Source: Opitutaceae bacterium
GTDB lineage: Bacteria > Verrucomicrobiota > Verrucomicrobiia > Opitutales > Opitutaceae
DNA: 64,000 nucleotides
Direction of reading: 5' to 3'
NCBI GenBank assembly: GCA_016794785.1
Contig: JAEUHC010000004.1
Coordinates: 176,900-240,899, forward strand
Shown here: positions 30,701 to 38,102 of the stretch, in pieces
Layout: every line of letters begins with the position of its first letter
Numbering within the stretch: the stretch's first letter is position 1
Made by a program: the position numbers and the translations under genes
The notes under the pieces: generated by a model
Told to the model about the DNA's origin: nothing
The model's input: only the letters and a program-made list of their open reading frames with translations
The model's database searches: none

Positions 30701-31477
30701 GCGGCGGTAGCGCGTCTTCAATTCCGCGTCGGGCAAAATCTCGCGGTAGATCGCGACGCCATCGAGCGAGCCGCGGAAACTCGCGTTCGCCGCGCCCTTC
30801 ATCGAGGAGCCGATCCAGATCGCGTCGTCGTCCACCACGGGCGCGGCGGTGGTGGGACCGCCCATGTCCCACTTGCCGTCGGTGGGCGCGCCGTCGAGCC
30901 AGCCGCGGATGCTCGCCGGATCGCCGAAGCGGTAGGTGATCGCGAGGTGATGCCAGCCGCTGCCCGGCGCAAAGGCGCGCGTCGAGGTCCAGCGGTGCCA
31001 GTGGGCGTCGCGCTGTTTGGCCGCGGGATCACGCGGCGTGGCGAAGAGGAAATTGACGGCGAACTTGCCGCCGACGGAGCGCACGCGCAGGGCCCAGTTC
31101 TGGTTGTCGGCCGCAAAGCCGGGCGCGCCGGTGCGGCCCTTGCCGATGATGTAGAGGTTGTCGCTCGCGTTGTGGCCATCGACCTCGACCCACGCCTCCA
31201 GTGTGATCGCGTCGCCTTGGGTGAAATCGAACACGCTCCCCGGCCCGGGGTCGGCCAGCGCGAGGTGCGCGCCTGCGCCGCCGAACTTCGCGGCGGTGTT
31301 GCGGCGCTCGAAATCGGGAAACATCGGCGGCCGCGGCCCGGGCACGTCGCGCTGCACCGCGCCGACAGCGACGGCGCGCGAGGTGTCCTCCTCATTGAAA
31401 TCCCAGCGGGCCACGGGCACGGCGGCCCACGCGGTCGCGGCGGAACACGTCACGAAAAAAAGGCGGGGAAGCTTCAT
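27773..31477 (-). CDS. LamG-PSCyt1-DUF1549-DUF1553 protein (third cytochrome pair member)
   Basis: The protein has 1234 residues. A signal peptide (MKLPRLFFVTCSAATAWA) is followed by a LamG/concanavalin-like domain (about 25-235; ITLEAWVEVDG, GSGWHHLAITYRFGDPASI, WIGSSMKG), which probably binds a polysaccharide. A second beta-rich region spans about 290-480. PSCyt1 has CFRCHG near residue 568, DUF1549 has FLRRVYFDTVGVPPGESEL and CARCHDSPYHKTKQQD, and DUF1553 has NTRFAQVVVNRVWKRLMG. The LamG part sets it apart from the other two and suggests that the cytochrome module is anchored on a glycan substrate. The ATG at 31477 starts the signal peptide; the upstream 111 nt of open frame is not convincing as coding. 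Confidence 0.9.
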   Translation of the reverse strand: MKLPRLFFVTCSAATAWAAVPVARWDFNEEDTSRAVAVGAVQRDVPGPRPPMFPDFERRNTAAKFGGAGAHLALADPGPGSVFDFTQGDAITLEAWVEVDGHNASDNLYIIGKGRTGAPGFAADNQNWALRVRSVGGKFAVNFLFATPRDPAAKQRDAHWHRWTSTRAFAPGSGWHHLAITYRFGDPASIRGWLDGAPTDGKWDMGGPTTAAPVVDDDAIWIGSSMKGAANASFRGSLDGVAIYREILPDAELKTRYRRVGPATIAAKPAPAVMPDLGAIPAGRVLATFHEGMPTHDRWLNEGEKLPAEILRWSAREFLLPRFPLRYDDWGIRASWKPPVLARLAADVSLPPGKHRVVFRARGLARLWFEGALVASTKPHRPDSGGYDPVEPVPAPPAPGLRSVAYGVQEVFGEITVQPGAPQRVVVENIVGGRRYRVESGEFTVAVETADGRPFHVLQPAGAKLEPVPLTDAAVTAALARTEADLVAFDDTTRRAAALSQEAFWKKRHEAARSWAATQAVPVPAGAAHPIDAFLGAKIDRAVAEAAKTPAAEAKHFHENVLPILRDGCFRCHGEKDKGGLKLDTRAAALAGGESKIPALVPGNAAKSELFARIIHADEEERMPAKSPPLTPAQIATLKAWIDAGAAWPAAPLAPETVARAPVVDDAAFLRRVYFDTVGVPPGESELRAFLADRAPDKRARAIDRLLADERWADHWVSYWQDVLGENPNIVKPSLNNTGPFRFYLHEALRDGKPMDRLVTELIMLRGSEREGGSAGFGLAADNDAPFAAKGHIVATAFLGIELQCARCHDSPYHKTKQQDLYSLAAFFERKPVTVPASSTVPAEFFEKKARDSLIKVTLPPKQPVPPTWPFADITGAADDASLDALVQNPRDTRERLAALVTAPHNTRFAQVVVNRVWKRLMGAGIVEPAHDWEGREASHPELLAWLAREFVAHGFDLRHIARLVLTSQAYQRPATGANLTAPAGQRFFAAPDARRLSAEQVVDALFAVSGQPMQVEEITMDLDARRSPDTFITLGTPRRAWMLASLSNERDRPSLNLPRAQAVADVLEAFGWTGARQNPRTDREADPNVLQPGALANGIVSSWLTRAAHGSEIAELAVAAASPEALAESLFVRVIGRLPTASERVPLVRSLSEGFATRVLPAAEVVPPKPLPPLPPLSWSTHLMPEATNVMLEMEQRARLGPPPDARLRPAWREAFEDVVWSLVNTREFVWLP

Positions 31478-31684
31478 CGATCGGGGAACGACAGTGGGGT
31501 GGATGGCCACCGCACAAGGGGACGCGATGGCATCACCCGAACAAACCGGTCCGCCGCCGCGGAGCCAGCCGCAAAACCTCCGGCGCACGAAAGTGTGACG
31601 AGGCCCGCCGCCGCGCTCCCACCGGGCAAAGGTCGCGAATCACGCATTGCCGGCCGCCGGAGCAGGGCGCATCGTCCGCGCACC
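31478..31684. promoter_or_regulatory. divergent promoter region, LamG-DUF1553 versus S9 peptidase
   Basis: This 207-nt intergenic stretch between divergent genes must hold both promoters. I see no clear promoter hexamers, operator repeat or riboswitch. Confidence 0.35.
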
Positions 31685-34600
31685 ATGCTTCCCCTCCGCA
31701 CCCCCTTGAATTGGACGCTCGGTTTTCTCGCCGTTGCCATCGTGGGCTCGGCCCAGCCCGCGCCGCGTCCCCTCGCCCACTCGGATTTCGACGCGTGGCG
31801 CAGCATCGCCACGCCGCAGCTCTCGAGCGACGGCCGCTGGCTCGCCTACTCGTTCATGCCCCAGGACGGCGACGGCGATCTCATCGCGCGCGAAGTCGCG
31901 ACCGGCCGCGAGCATCGGGTGCCTGTCGGCTCCATCCCGCGGCCGACCGCCGCACCCGCCGAGGAAAACGCCAACCCCGAAGCGCCGCCGCCGCTCCGCA
32001 ATATCCGCCTCGCCTTCACCAACGACGGGCAATTTCTCGTCGCCACGACCCACCCCGCCAAAGGCGACATCGCCGCCGCCAAGCAGGCGAAGAAGAAACC
32101 CGAGGAGATGCCCAAGGGCGGCCTCGTGATCCTCTCCCTCGCGACCGGCGCGGTGACACGCGTGGCCGACGTGAAGAGTTTTCAGGTGCCCGCGAAAGGC
32201 GGCGCTTGGGTCGCCTACCTCAAGGAGGCCAAGCCTGAGGAAAAGAAACCTGATCCCGCCGCCGCCACGACCGCCGCTCCGCCCCCCGATCAAGACCCGG
32301 AGGAGTTCGAGCCCGCCGCCGACGAGGCCGAGGCGGAGGATGCCGCCGCGCCCCGCCGCGCCACGACCGCACCCGCCAACACCGCGGCCGCCCCCGGCGA
32401 ACGCACGTTCGGCACCGAGCTCGTGCTCCGCGACCTCGCGGCCGGCAGCGAACGGAGCTTTGCGCACGTGACCGACTATTCGCTGGCGCGCGACGGCCGC
32501 ACCTTGCTCTTCATCGTCTCCGCGCGCACCCCGACCGAGAACGGCGTCTATCGCGCCACCCCCGGCAACGACGCCGCGCCCGTCACGCTGCTTGCGGGCC
32601 GCGGGCGGTTCAGCCGCCTCACCTGGGATCGCGAGCAAACGCAGGCGGTGTTTGTGAGTGACACAGAATCACAGGGTCCGGGCACGGGCAGCGGTGCCGC
32701 GAGCCGCACGCCCGCGCGCTACAAGGTTTACCTCTGGGACCGCGGCACCTCGGCGGCGGTCGCGGTTGTGTCGGCCGAGACCAAGGGCCTGCCGGCCACG
32801 CTCGCCGTCAGCAGCAACGCCAGCGCCTCCTTTTCGCGCGACGGAAAGAAACTCTACGTCCCCGTCGCCAGCGCCAGCCGCGCGGCCCGCCCAGCCACGC
32901 CTGCCGGCGGTGCCGCGGCGGACGACGACAAAGTCACCGCCGATCTCTGGCACTGGCGCGACGGCTACGTGCAGCCGATGCAGAAGGTCCGCGCCACGCA
33001 GGACCGCAACCGCACCTACCGCGGTGCGCTCGATCTCGCGACGATGAGCTACGTGCAGCTCGCCGACGCCACGATGACCACGATCTCGACGAGCGACGAT
33101 GGCCGGCGCGTCATCGGCTACGACGACCGCGCCTACCGTTCGCTGGTCGATTACGACGGCCGCTACACCGACGTGCATCTCGTCGATGCCACCACCGGTG
33201 CGCGCAAACCCGCGATCACCAAACTCCGCAGCGAGGGCGGCACCGCCCTCCTCTGGTCGCCCGACGGCAAGTGGGCCGCCTACTACCAGGGCAAGCACTG
33301 GCACGTGCTCGACACCGCGACCGGCGAATCGCGATCGCTCACCGCCAAGGTCCGCGCCGCCTTCCACAACGAACAGGACGATCGCCCGCAGCCGCCCAGC
33401 CCCTACGGCGCCGCGGGCTGGACGAAAGACAGCGCGTCGTTCGTCGCCTATGAGCGCCACGATGTGTGGCAGCTTTTCCCCGACGGCCGGCCCGCGCGGA
33501 ACCTGACCGCCGGCTACGGCCGCGGAACCAAGGTCCAGCTCCGCGTGCAGCGCATCGATCCGATCGATGAGGACGACGACGAGCGCGGCCTCGATCCGGC
33601 CAAACCCCTCATCCTCCGCGGCGAGAGCGAGGAGACGCGCGCGAGCGGATTCTTTCGCACGACCTTCACCGCGACGACCGCGCCCGAGAGCCTGCTCTGG
33701 GACGACAAGAACCATCGCTACCTCGGCCGCGCCCGCGATGCCGATGCCCTGATGATCACGACCACGCGGTTCGACGAATTTCCCGACGTGCAGGTGACCG
33801 ACTCGTCGTTTGCCAAGCCGCGGAAACTCACCGACGGCGGCGCGCAGCTCGCGGCGTTCACGTGGGGTCGCAGCGAGCTGATGAGCTTCCGCAGCACCGA
33901 CGGTGTCCCGCTGCAAGCCTCGCTCTACACGCCGGCCAATTTCGACCCGAAGAAAAAATACCCGGTCATCATCTACCTCTACGAGCGCCTCTCGCAGAAC
34001 GTGCACAATTTCACCAACCCCGCGCCCGGCACGAGCATCAACGTCCCGTTCTATGTCAGCAACGGCTACTGCGTCCTGATGCCCGACATCGTGTATCGCA
34101 CGGGCCGCCCCGGCCAGAGCGCGCTCCGCTGCGTGCTGCCGGCGCTCGACGCGATCGTGGCGCGCGGCTTCGTCGATGAAAAAGCCGTCGGCATCCAGGG
34201 CCACTCGTGGGGCGGCTACCAGATCGCCTACATGATCACGCAGACAAACCGGTTTCGCGCGGCCGAGGCCGGCGCGCCCGTCGGGAACATGACGAGCGCC
34301 TACTCTGGCATCCGCTGGGGCACGGGCCTCCCGCGGCAGTTTCAATACGAGACCGGCCAAAGCCGCATCGGCCGCCCGCTGCAGTCCGACACGAAGGCGT
34401 TCCTCGCCAACTCTCCGGTCTTTCACGTCGAGAAGGTGCAGACGCCGCTCCTCATTTTGCACAACGACGCCGACGACGCCGTGCCGTGGTATCAAGGCAT
34501 CGAGCTCTTCCTGGCGCTGCGCCGCCACGGCAAGGAGGCCTGGCTCTTCAACTACAACGGCGAATTCCACGGCCTGCGCCGCCGCCCCAATCAGAAGGAC

Positions 34601-34744
34601 TGGTCCAAGCGCATGAGCCAATTCTTCGATCACTTCCTCAAAGGCGCGCCCGCGCCCGAATGGCTCGAAAAGGGCATCCCCTACATCGAGCGCGACGAGG
34701 AGAAGATGAAGTTCAACGCGAAGCCGGCGGCGGTCGCGCAGTAG
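31685..34744 (+). CDS. exported S9 family prolyl oligopeptidase
   Basis: This is a 1019-residue serine peptidase. A signal peptide covers about 1-23. A beta-propeller domain (about 30-740) gates the active site, followed by the alpha/beta-hydrolase domain. The nucleophile is Ser841 in GHSWGGYQIAYM, the acid is probably Asp930 in HNDADDAVPW, and the base is His962 in FHGLRR, giving a complete triad. It cleaves peptides, typically after proline, in the periplasm. It is longer than the usual 650-950 residues because the propeller contains low-complexity insertions, notably residues about 181-240, rich in Pro, Ala, Glu and Asp. A frame open on the same strand back to 27929 is antisense to the LamG gene and is not coding. 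It is followed by a REP-like element. Confidence 0.92.
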   Translation: MLPLRTPLNWTLGFLAVAIVGSAQPAPRPLAHSDFDAWRSIATPQLSSDGRWLAYSFMPQDGDGDLIAREVATGREHRVPVGSIPRPTAAPAEENANPEAPPPLRNIRLAFTNDGQFLVATTHPAKGDIAAAKQAKKKPEEMPKGGLVILSLATGAVTRVADVKSFQVPAKGGAWVAYLKEAKPEEKKPDPAAATTAAPPPDQDPEEFEPAADEAEAEDAAAPRRATTAPANTAAAPGERTFGTELVLRDLAAGSERSFAHVTDYSLARDGRTLLFIVSARTPTENGVYRATPGNDAAPVTLLAGRGRFSRLTWDREQTQAVFVSDTESQGPGTGSGAASRTPARYKVYLWDRGTSAAVAVVSAETKGLPATLAVSSNASASFSRDGKKLYVPVASASRAARPATPAGGAAADDDKVTADLWHWRDGYVQPMQKVRATQDRNRTYRGALDLATMSYVQLADATMTTISTSDDGRRVIGYDDRAYRSLVDYDGRYTDVHLVDATTGARKPAITKLRSEGGTALLWSPDGKWAAYYQGKHWHVLDTATGESRSLTAKVRAAFHNEQDDRPQPPSPYGAAGWTKDSASFVAYERHDVWQLFPDGRPARNLTAGYGRGTKVQLRVQRIDPIDEDDDERGLDPAKPLILRGESEETRASGFFRTTFTATTAPESLLWDDKNHRYLGRARDADALMITTTRFDEFPDVQVTDSSFAKPRKLTDGGAQLAAFTWGRSELMSFRSTDGVPLQASLYTPANFDPKKKYPVIIYLYERLSQNVHNFTNPAPGTSINVPFYVSNGYCVLMPDIVYRTGRPGQSALRCVLPALDAIVARGFVDEKAVGIQGHSWGGYQIAYMITQTNRFRAAEAGAPVGNMTSAYSGIRWGTGLPRQFQYETGQSRIGRPLQSDTKAFLANSPVFHVEKVQTPLLILHNDADDAVPWYQGIELFLALRRHGKEAWLFNYNGEFHGLRRRPNQKDWSKRMSQFFDHFLKGAPAPEWLEKGIPYIERDEEKMKFNAKPAAVAQ

Positions 34745-34755
34745 AATAAACTCCG

Positions 34756-34842
34756 AGGTGGGGCCCGCTCTCCGAGCGGGCCTGCGCTCCAGCCGGCAAA
34801 TCACCCTGCAACCCAGGCCGGCTGCGGAGAGCCGGCCCCACC
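34756..34842. repeat. REP-like double hairpin (GTGGGGCC..GGCCCCAC)
   Basis: The left part is GGTGGGGCCCGCTCTCCGAG followed by CGGGCC. The right part is GGCCGGCTGCGGAGAGCCGG followed by CCCCACC. The ends are inverted repeats of each other and each half is itself a hairpin. The element lies between the peptidase gene and hisC and probably ends the peptidase transcript. Confidence 0.7.
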
Positions 34843-34926
34843 GCAAACGCCGGCACTGTGCTCCTGCGCCGCGAAAATCGGTTCGCCGTCGGAGGCGTTT
34901 CCCGAATCATCGCCCGTTTCTCCTCC

Positions 34927-36045
34927 ATGTCGCCCACGTCCCTCGCGCTCCCGCACATCGCGAAGCTCCACGCCTACACGCCCGGCCTCCAGCCGACCGA
35001 GGCCGGCTGGGTGAAGCTCAACACCAACGAGTGCCCCTACCCGCCCAGCCCGCGCGTGGCTGAGGCCCTCCTCCGCGAGATCGGCACGGGTGCCGACGCC
35101 GGCGCTTCATTGCGGCTCTATCCGAATCCGAAAAGCGCGCCGCTCCGCGCCGTCGTCGCGCAGCTCCACGGCCACGGCCTCAGCGAGGCCCACGTCTGCA
35201 TCGGCAACGGCTCCGACGACATCCTGAACCTCCTCGTCCGCGCGTTCTGCACCCAGGACGCCGCCGCCGGCTTCACGCTGCCGAGCTACTCGCTCTACCC
35301 GGTGCTCGTCGGCATCCAGGACGGGGCGACGAGCATCATCGAGTTCGACCGCACGATGCGCCTGCCCGTGGAAAAAATCGCCGCCTCGTCCGCCCGCGCG
35401 TTTTTCCTCACCTCGCCCAACGCCCCCACCGGCGTCGCGTTTGCCAATGCCGACCTCGAGCGCGTGCTCGCGTCGTATCGCGGCCTGCTCGTGGTGGACG
35501 AAGCCTACGCGCCCTTCGCCCGCGAAAATGCGCTTCCGCTCCTCGCCCGTTATCCAAACCTCGTTGTGGTCCGCACGCTTTCCAAAGCCTATGCGCTCGC
35601 CGGCATCCGCGTCGGCTACGCGCTCGCGCATCCCGAAGTCATCGGCCTCCTCGACCGCGTGCGCGACAGCTACAACGTCAACCGCCTCTCCCAAGCCGCC
35701 GCCGTCGCCGCGCTCGGCGATCAGCCCTACTACGACGGCGTGGTCGCCCGAGTCGTCGCCACCCGCGACCGTTTCGTGCGCGACCTCACGGCGCGGCGCG
35801 GATGGTTCACCTACCCGTCGCAGGCGAACTTCGTCTTCACCGAGCCCAAGGACGCCCGCGGCACGACCGGCCCCGCCGTGTCCAAATCCGCCTACGATTT
35901 CCTCTGCGCGCACAAGGTCCTCGTGCGGCACTTCCCGAGCCACGCCTTGACCGCGCCGTTCCTGCGAATCAGCGTCGGCACGGATGCCGAAATGGCCGTC
36001 CTCAGCGAAACACTCGACGCATGGCTAAAATCTCCCAACGCGTAA
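34927..36045 (+). CDS. hisC: histidinol-phosphate aminotransferase
   Basis: This is a PLP-dependent class I/II aminotransferase of 372 residues that converts imidazole-acetol phosphate and glutamate to histidinol phosphate in histidine synthesis. The start region reads [15 protein letters not shown] and then [27 protein letters not shown] and SPNAPTG follow, and the PLP lysine lies in [17 protein letters not shown]. The ATG at 34927 was chosen because earlier in-frame ATGs give a non-conserved extension. Its 3' end overlaps hisB by 25 nt, so the two are translationally coupled. Confidence 0.95.
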   Translation: MSPTSLALPHIAKLHAYTPGLQPTEAGWVKLNTNECPYPPSPRVAEALLREIGTGADAGASLRLYPNPKSAPLRAVVAQLHGHGLSEAHVCIGNGSDDILNLLVRAFCTQDAAAGFTLPSYSLYPVLVGIQDGATSIIEFDRTMRLPVEKIAASSARAFFLTSPNAPTGVAFANADLERVLASYRGLLVVDEAYAPFARENALPLLARYPNLVVVRTLSKAYALAGIRVGYALAHPEVIGLLDRVRDSYNVNRLSQAAAVAALGDQPYYDGVVARVVATRDRFVRDLTARRGWFTYPSQANFVFTEPKDARGTTGPAVSKSAYDFLCAHKVLVRHFPSHALTAPFLRISVGTDAEMAVLSETLDAWLKSPNA

Positions 36046-36623
36046 GCACCGTCACCCGCAAAACCGCGGAGACTGACATCACGCTCACTCTCGCGATCGA
36101 CGGCCGCGGCGCGGCCAAGATCGACACCGGCGTGGCGTTCTTCGACCACATGCTCACGCTCTTCGCGAAGCACGGGCTCTTCGACCTCACAGTCAAGGCC
36201 AAGGGCGACGTCGAGGTGGACTACCACCACACCGTGGAGGACGTCGGCCTCGTGCTCGGCCAGGCCTTCAAGGAAGCGCTCGGCGACAAGCTCGGCATCA
36301 AGCGCTACGGATTTTTTCTGCTGCCGATGGACGAATCGCTCGCGCGCATCGTCGTCGATGTCGGCGGCCGGCCGCACCTCGTCTATGAGGCCAACGCCCC
36401 GACGATGTTCGTGCGCGATTTCAACATCGTGCTCGTGAAGGAATTTTGCCGCGCCTTCAGCAACGCCCTCGGCTGCAACCTGCACGTGCAGCTCGTCTAT
36501 GGCGAGGAGCCGCACCACGTGGCCGAGGCGATCTTCAAAGGCCTCGCCCGCGCGCTGGACATCGCGACGCAGATCGAGCCCCGCGCCGCGGATCAACTGC
36601 CCTCGACCAAGGGCAAAATCTAG
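36021..36623 (+). CDS. hisB: imidazoleglycerol-phosphate dehydratase
   Basis: This is a 200-residue single-domain IGP dehydratase, without the phosphatase domain found in enteric HisB. It forms imidazole-acetol phosphate using Mn2+. Metal-binding histidine motifs are [16 protein letters not shown] and [11 protein letters not shown]. It overlaps hisC by 25 nt. A REP-like hairpin begins at its stop codon, before the Uma2 gene. Confidence 0.96.
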   Translation: MAKISQRVSTVTRKTAETDITLTLAIDGRGAAKIDTGVAFFDHMLTLFAKHGLFDLTVKAKGDVEVDYHHTVEDVGLVLGQAFKEALGDKLGIKRYGFFLLPMDESLARIVVDVGGRPHLVYEANAPTMFVRDFNIVLVKEFCRAFSNALGCNLHVQLVYGEEPHHVAEAIFKGLARALDIATQIEPRAADQLPSTKGKI

Positions 36624-36640
36624 CAGCCCGCTTGCGGGCG
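36621..36640. repeat. REP-like half-element at the hisB stop codon
   Basis: TAGCAGCCCGCTTGCGGGCG contains the perfect hairpin GCCCGC-TT-GCGGGC (36626-36639). The TAG that ends hisB is its left edge. Without a T-run it may stabilise the upstream mRNA more than terminate it. Confidence 0.6.
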
Positions 36641-36666
36641 ATTCCTCACGCATCACACTCCTCCGC

Positions 36667-37218
36667 ATGAGCACGCTGACCATCGAGCTTCCGCCGCAGC
36701 GCACGCAGACCGACTTCAACCTGCGGCGGTGGGCGGAGCTGCTGGCGGACCCGGCGATGCAAAAGTTCGTGGGCCGGGTCGAAACCGACCGCTACGGCCA
36801 TGCCTTTATGAGCCCCCCTGCCGCCGCCGACCACGGTGGATTCCAATCCGAGATTTCGTTTTTCCTCCGGCAACTTTTGAAGGAAGGCCGTGTGCATGTG
36901 GAATGCCCCGTTTCCACGGCGGATGGAGTGCGCGTGGCCGATGTAGCGTGGGCGTCTCCCAAGTGCGTCCGTGAACGCGGCAAACTCATCGTTTTTCCCA
37001 CCGCCCCCGAAATCTGCGTCGAAGTCCTCTCCCCAGACAACACAGCCCCCGAGATGCGCGAAAAAGCCGCGCTCTACTTCGACGCCGGCGCGCAGGAAGT
37101 CTGGCACTGCTCAAAGTCCGGCAAGATGGCCTTCTTCACGCTCATCGCGGGCCGCACCGCTCCGCTCAACAAGTCCAAGCTTTGCCCGGACTTCCCGTCG
37201 CAGATCACGCTGCGTTGA
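36667..37218 (+). CDS. Uma2 family (DUF820) PD-(D/E)XK endonuclease-like protein
   Basis: The protein has 183 residues. The core of the family is present: ADVAWA (Asp), EICVEVLSPDN (Glu) and MREKAALYFDAGAQEVWHC (Lys), so the PD-(D/E)XK catalytic set looks intact. The N-terminal SPPAAADHGGFQSEISFFLR segment is also typical. Biological roles of Uma2 proteins are unknown although they are numerous in Cyanobacteria and some Verrucomicrobia. The gene is inserted between hisB and hisH, ending 7 nt before hisH, so it is probably co-expressed with histidine genes without having an obvious role in that pathway. Confidence 0.87.
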   Translation: MSTLTIELPPQRTQTDFNLRRWAELLADPAMQKFVGRVETDRYGHAFMSPPAAADHGGFQSEISFFLRQLLKEGRVHVECPVSTADGVRVADVAWASPKCVRERGKLIVFPTAPEICVEVLSPDNTAPEMREKAALYFDAGAQEVWHCSKSGKMAFFTLIAGRTAPLNKSKLCPDFPSQITLR

Positions 37219-37225
37219 AGTCCGG

Positions 37226-37843
37226 ATGATCGCCGTCATCGACACCGGGATCTGCAACCTGCGCAGCGTCACCAAGGCGCTGGAGGCGGTTGGCGCATCC
37301 ATCCGCGTCGTGCGCACGCCGGCCGACGTGACCGCCGATGCGCGCGGCCTCGTGCTGCCCGGCGTGGGCGCGCTGCGCGACTGCGTGGCCTCGCTCCGCG
37401 CGACCAAGCTCGACGCCACCGTGCGCGACTGGATCGCAGCCGACCGGCCGTTTCTCGGCGTGTGTCTCGGGATGCAGGCGCTCTTTGAGCACTCCGAGGA
37501 GGGCGGCATCACCGGCCTCGGCGTTTTCCCCGGCCGCGTCGTGCGCTTCCGCCGCCCCCCGGAATTCAAGATTCCCCACATGGGCTGGAACACCGTCCGG
37601 TTTACCCAGCCACACTCGCCCCTTGCCACGGGCCTCGCGACCGAAGGCGAAGCCTTCTACTTCGTGCACAGCTTCCACTGCGCGCCCGCCGACCCGTCGC
37701 TGGTGCTCGCCGAGTGCGACTACGGCGGCAACTTCTGCGCCGCGATCGCACGCGGCAAGGTGTTCGCGACGCAATTCCACCCCGAGAAGAGCCAGGCCAA
37801 GGGCCTGCAAATCTACCGCAATTTCGCCGCTGTGGCGGCCTAG
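37226..37843 (+). CDS. hisH: imidazole glycerol phosphate synthase, glutaminase subunit
   Basis: This 205-residue class I glutamine amidotransferase supplies ammonia to HisF for IGP formation. The nucleophile cysteine is in FLGVCLGMQALFE, and the His-Glu pair is in TQFHPEKSQ near the C-terminus. The start IAVIDTGICNLRSVTKALE is the standard one. hisF and hisA are not adjacent: the next gene downstream is a tRNA. Confidence 0.96.
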   Translation: MIAVIDTGICNLRSVTKALEAVGASIRVVRTPADVTADARGLVLPGVGALRDCVASLRATKLDATVRDWIAADRPFLGVCLGMQALFEHSEEGGITGLGVFPGRVVRFRRPPEFKIPHMGWNTVRFTQPHSPLATGLATEGEAFYFVHSFHCAPADPSLVLAECDYGGNFCAAIARGKVFATQFHPEKSQAKGLQIYRNFAAVAA

Positions 37844-37941
37844 CGCGGGAGCGCCGGCCAGGCTCACGCCTCGGAAGAGGAGACGCCAAATTATCGCTTG
37901 CGCTCCGCGTCCATTCCTTGCTCCTTCTAGCCCCCTTTCAC

Positions 37942-38018
<77 letters not shown>

Positions 38019-38102
38019 CTTTTTACGGTCAGGACTGCTCCCACAGCGCACGGCGAATCAGCCAGCCGGGGCGGCTTTCCCAGATTCTCTCAGGCGCTAT
38101 GC

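Noticed and set aside
27929..31684. Very long plus-strand open frame continuous with the S9 peptidase gene
   Set aside because: It is antisense to the LamG-DUF1553 gene, lacks domains or natural composition, and reflects high GC at third positions. The peptidase has its own signal peptide at 31685.
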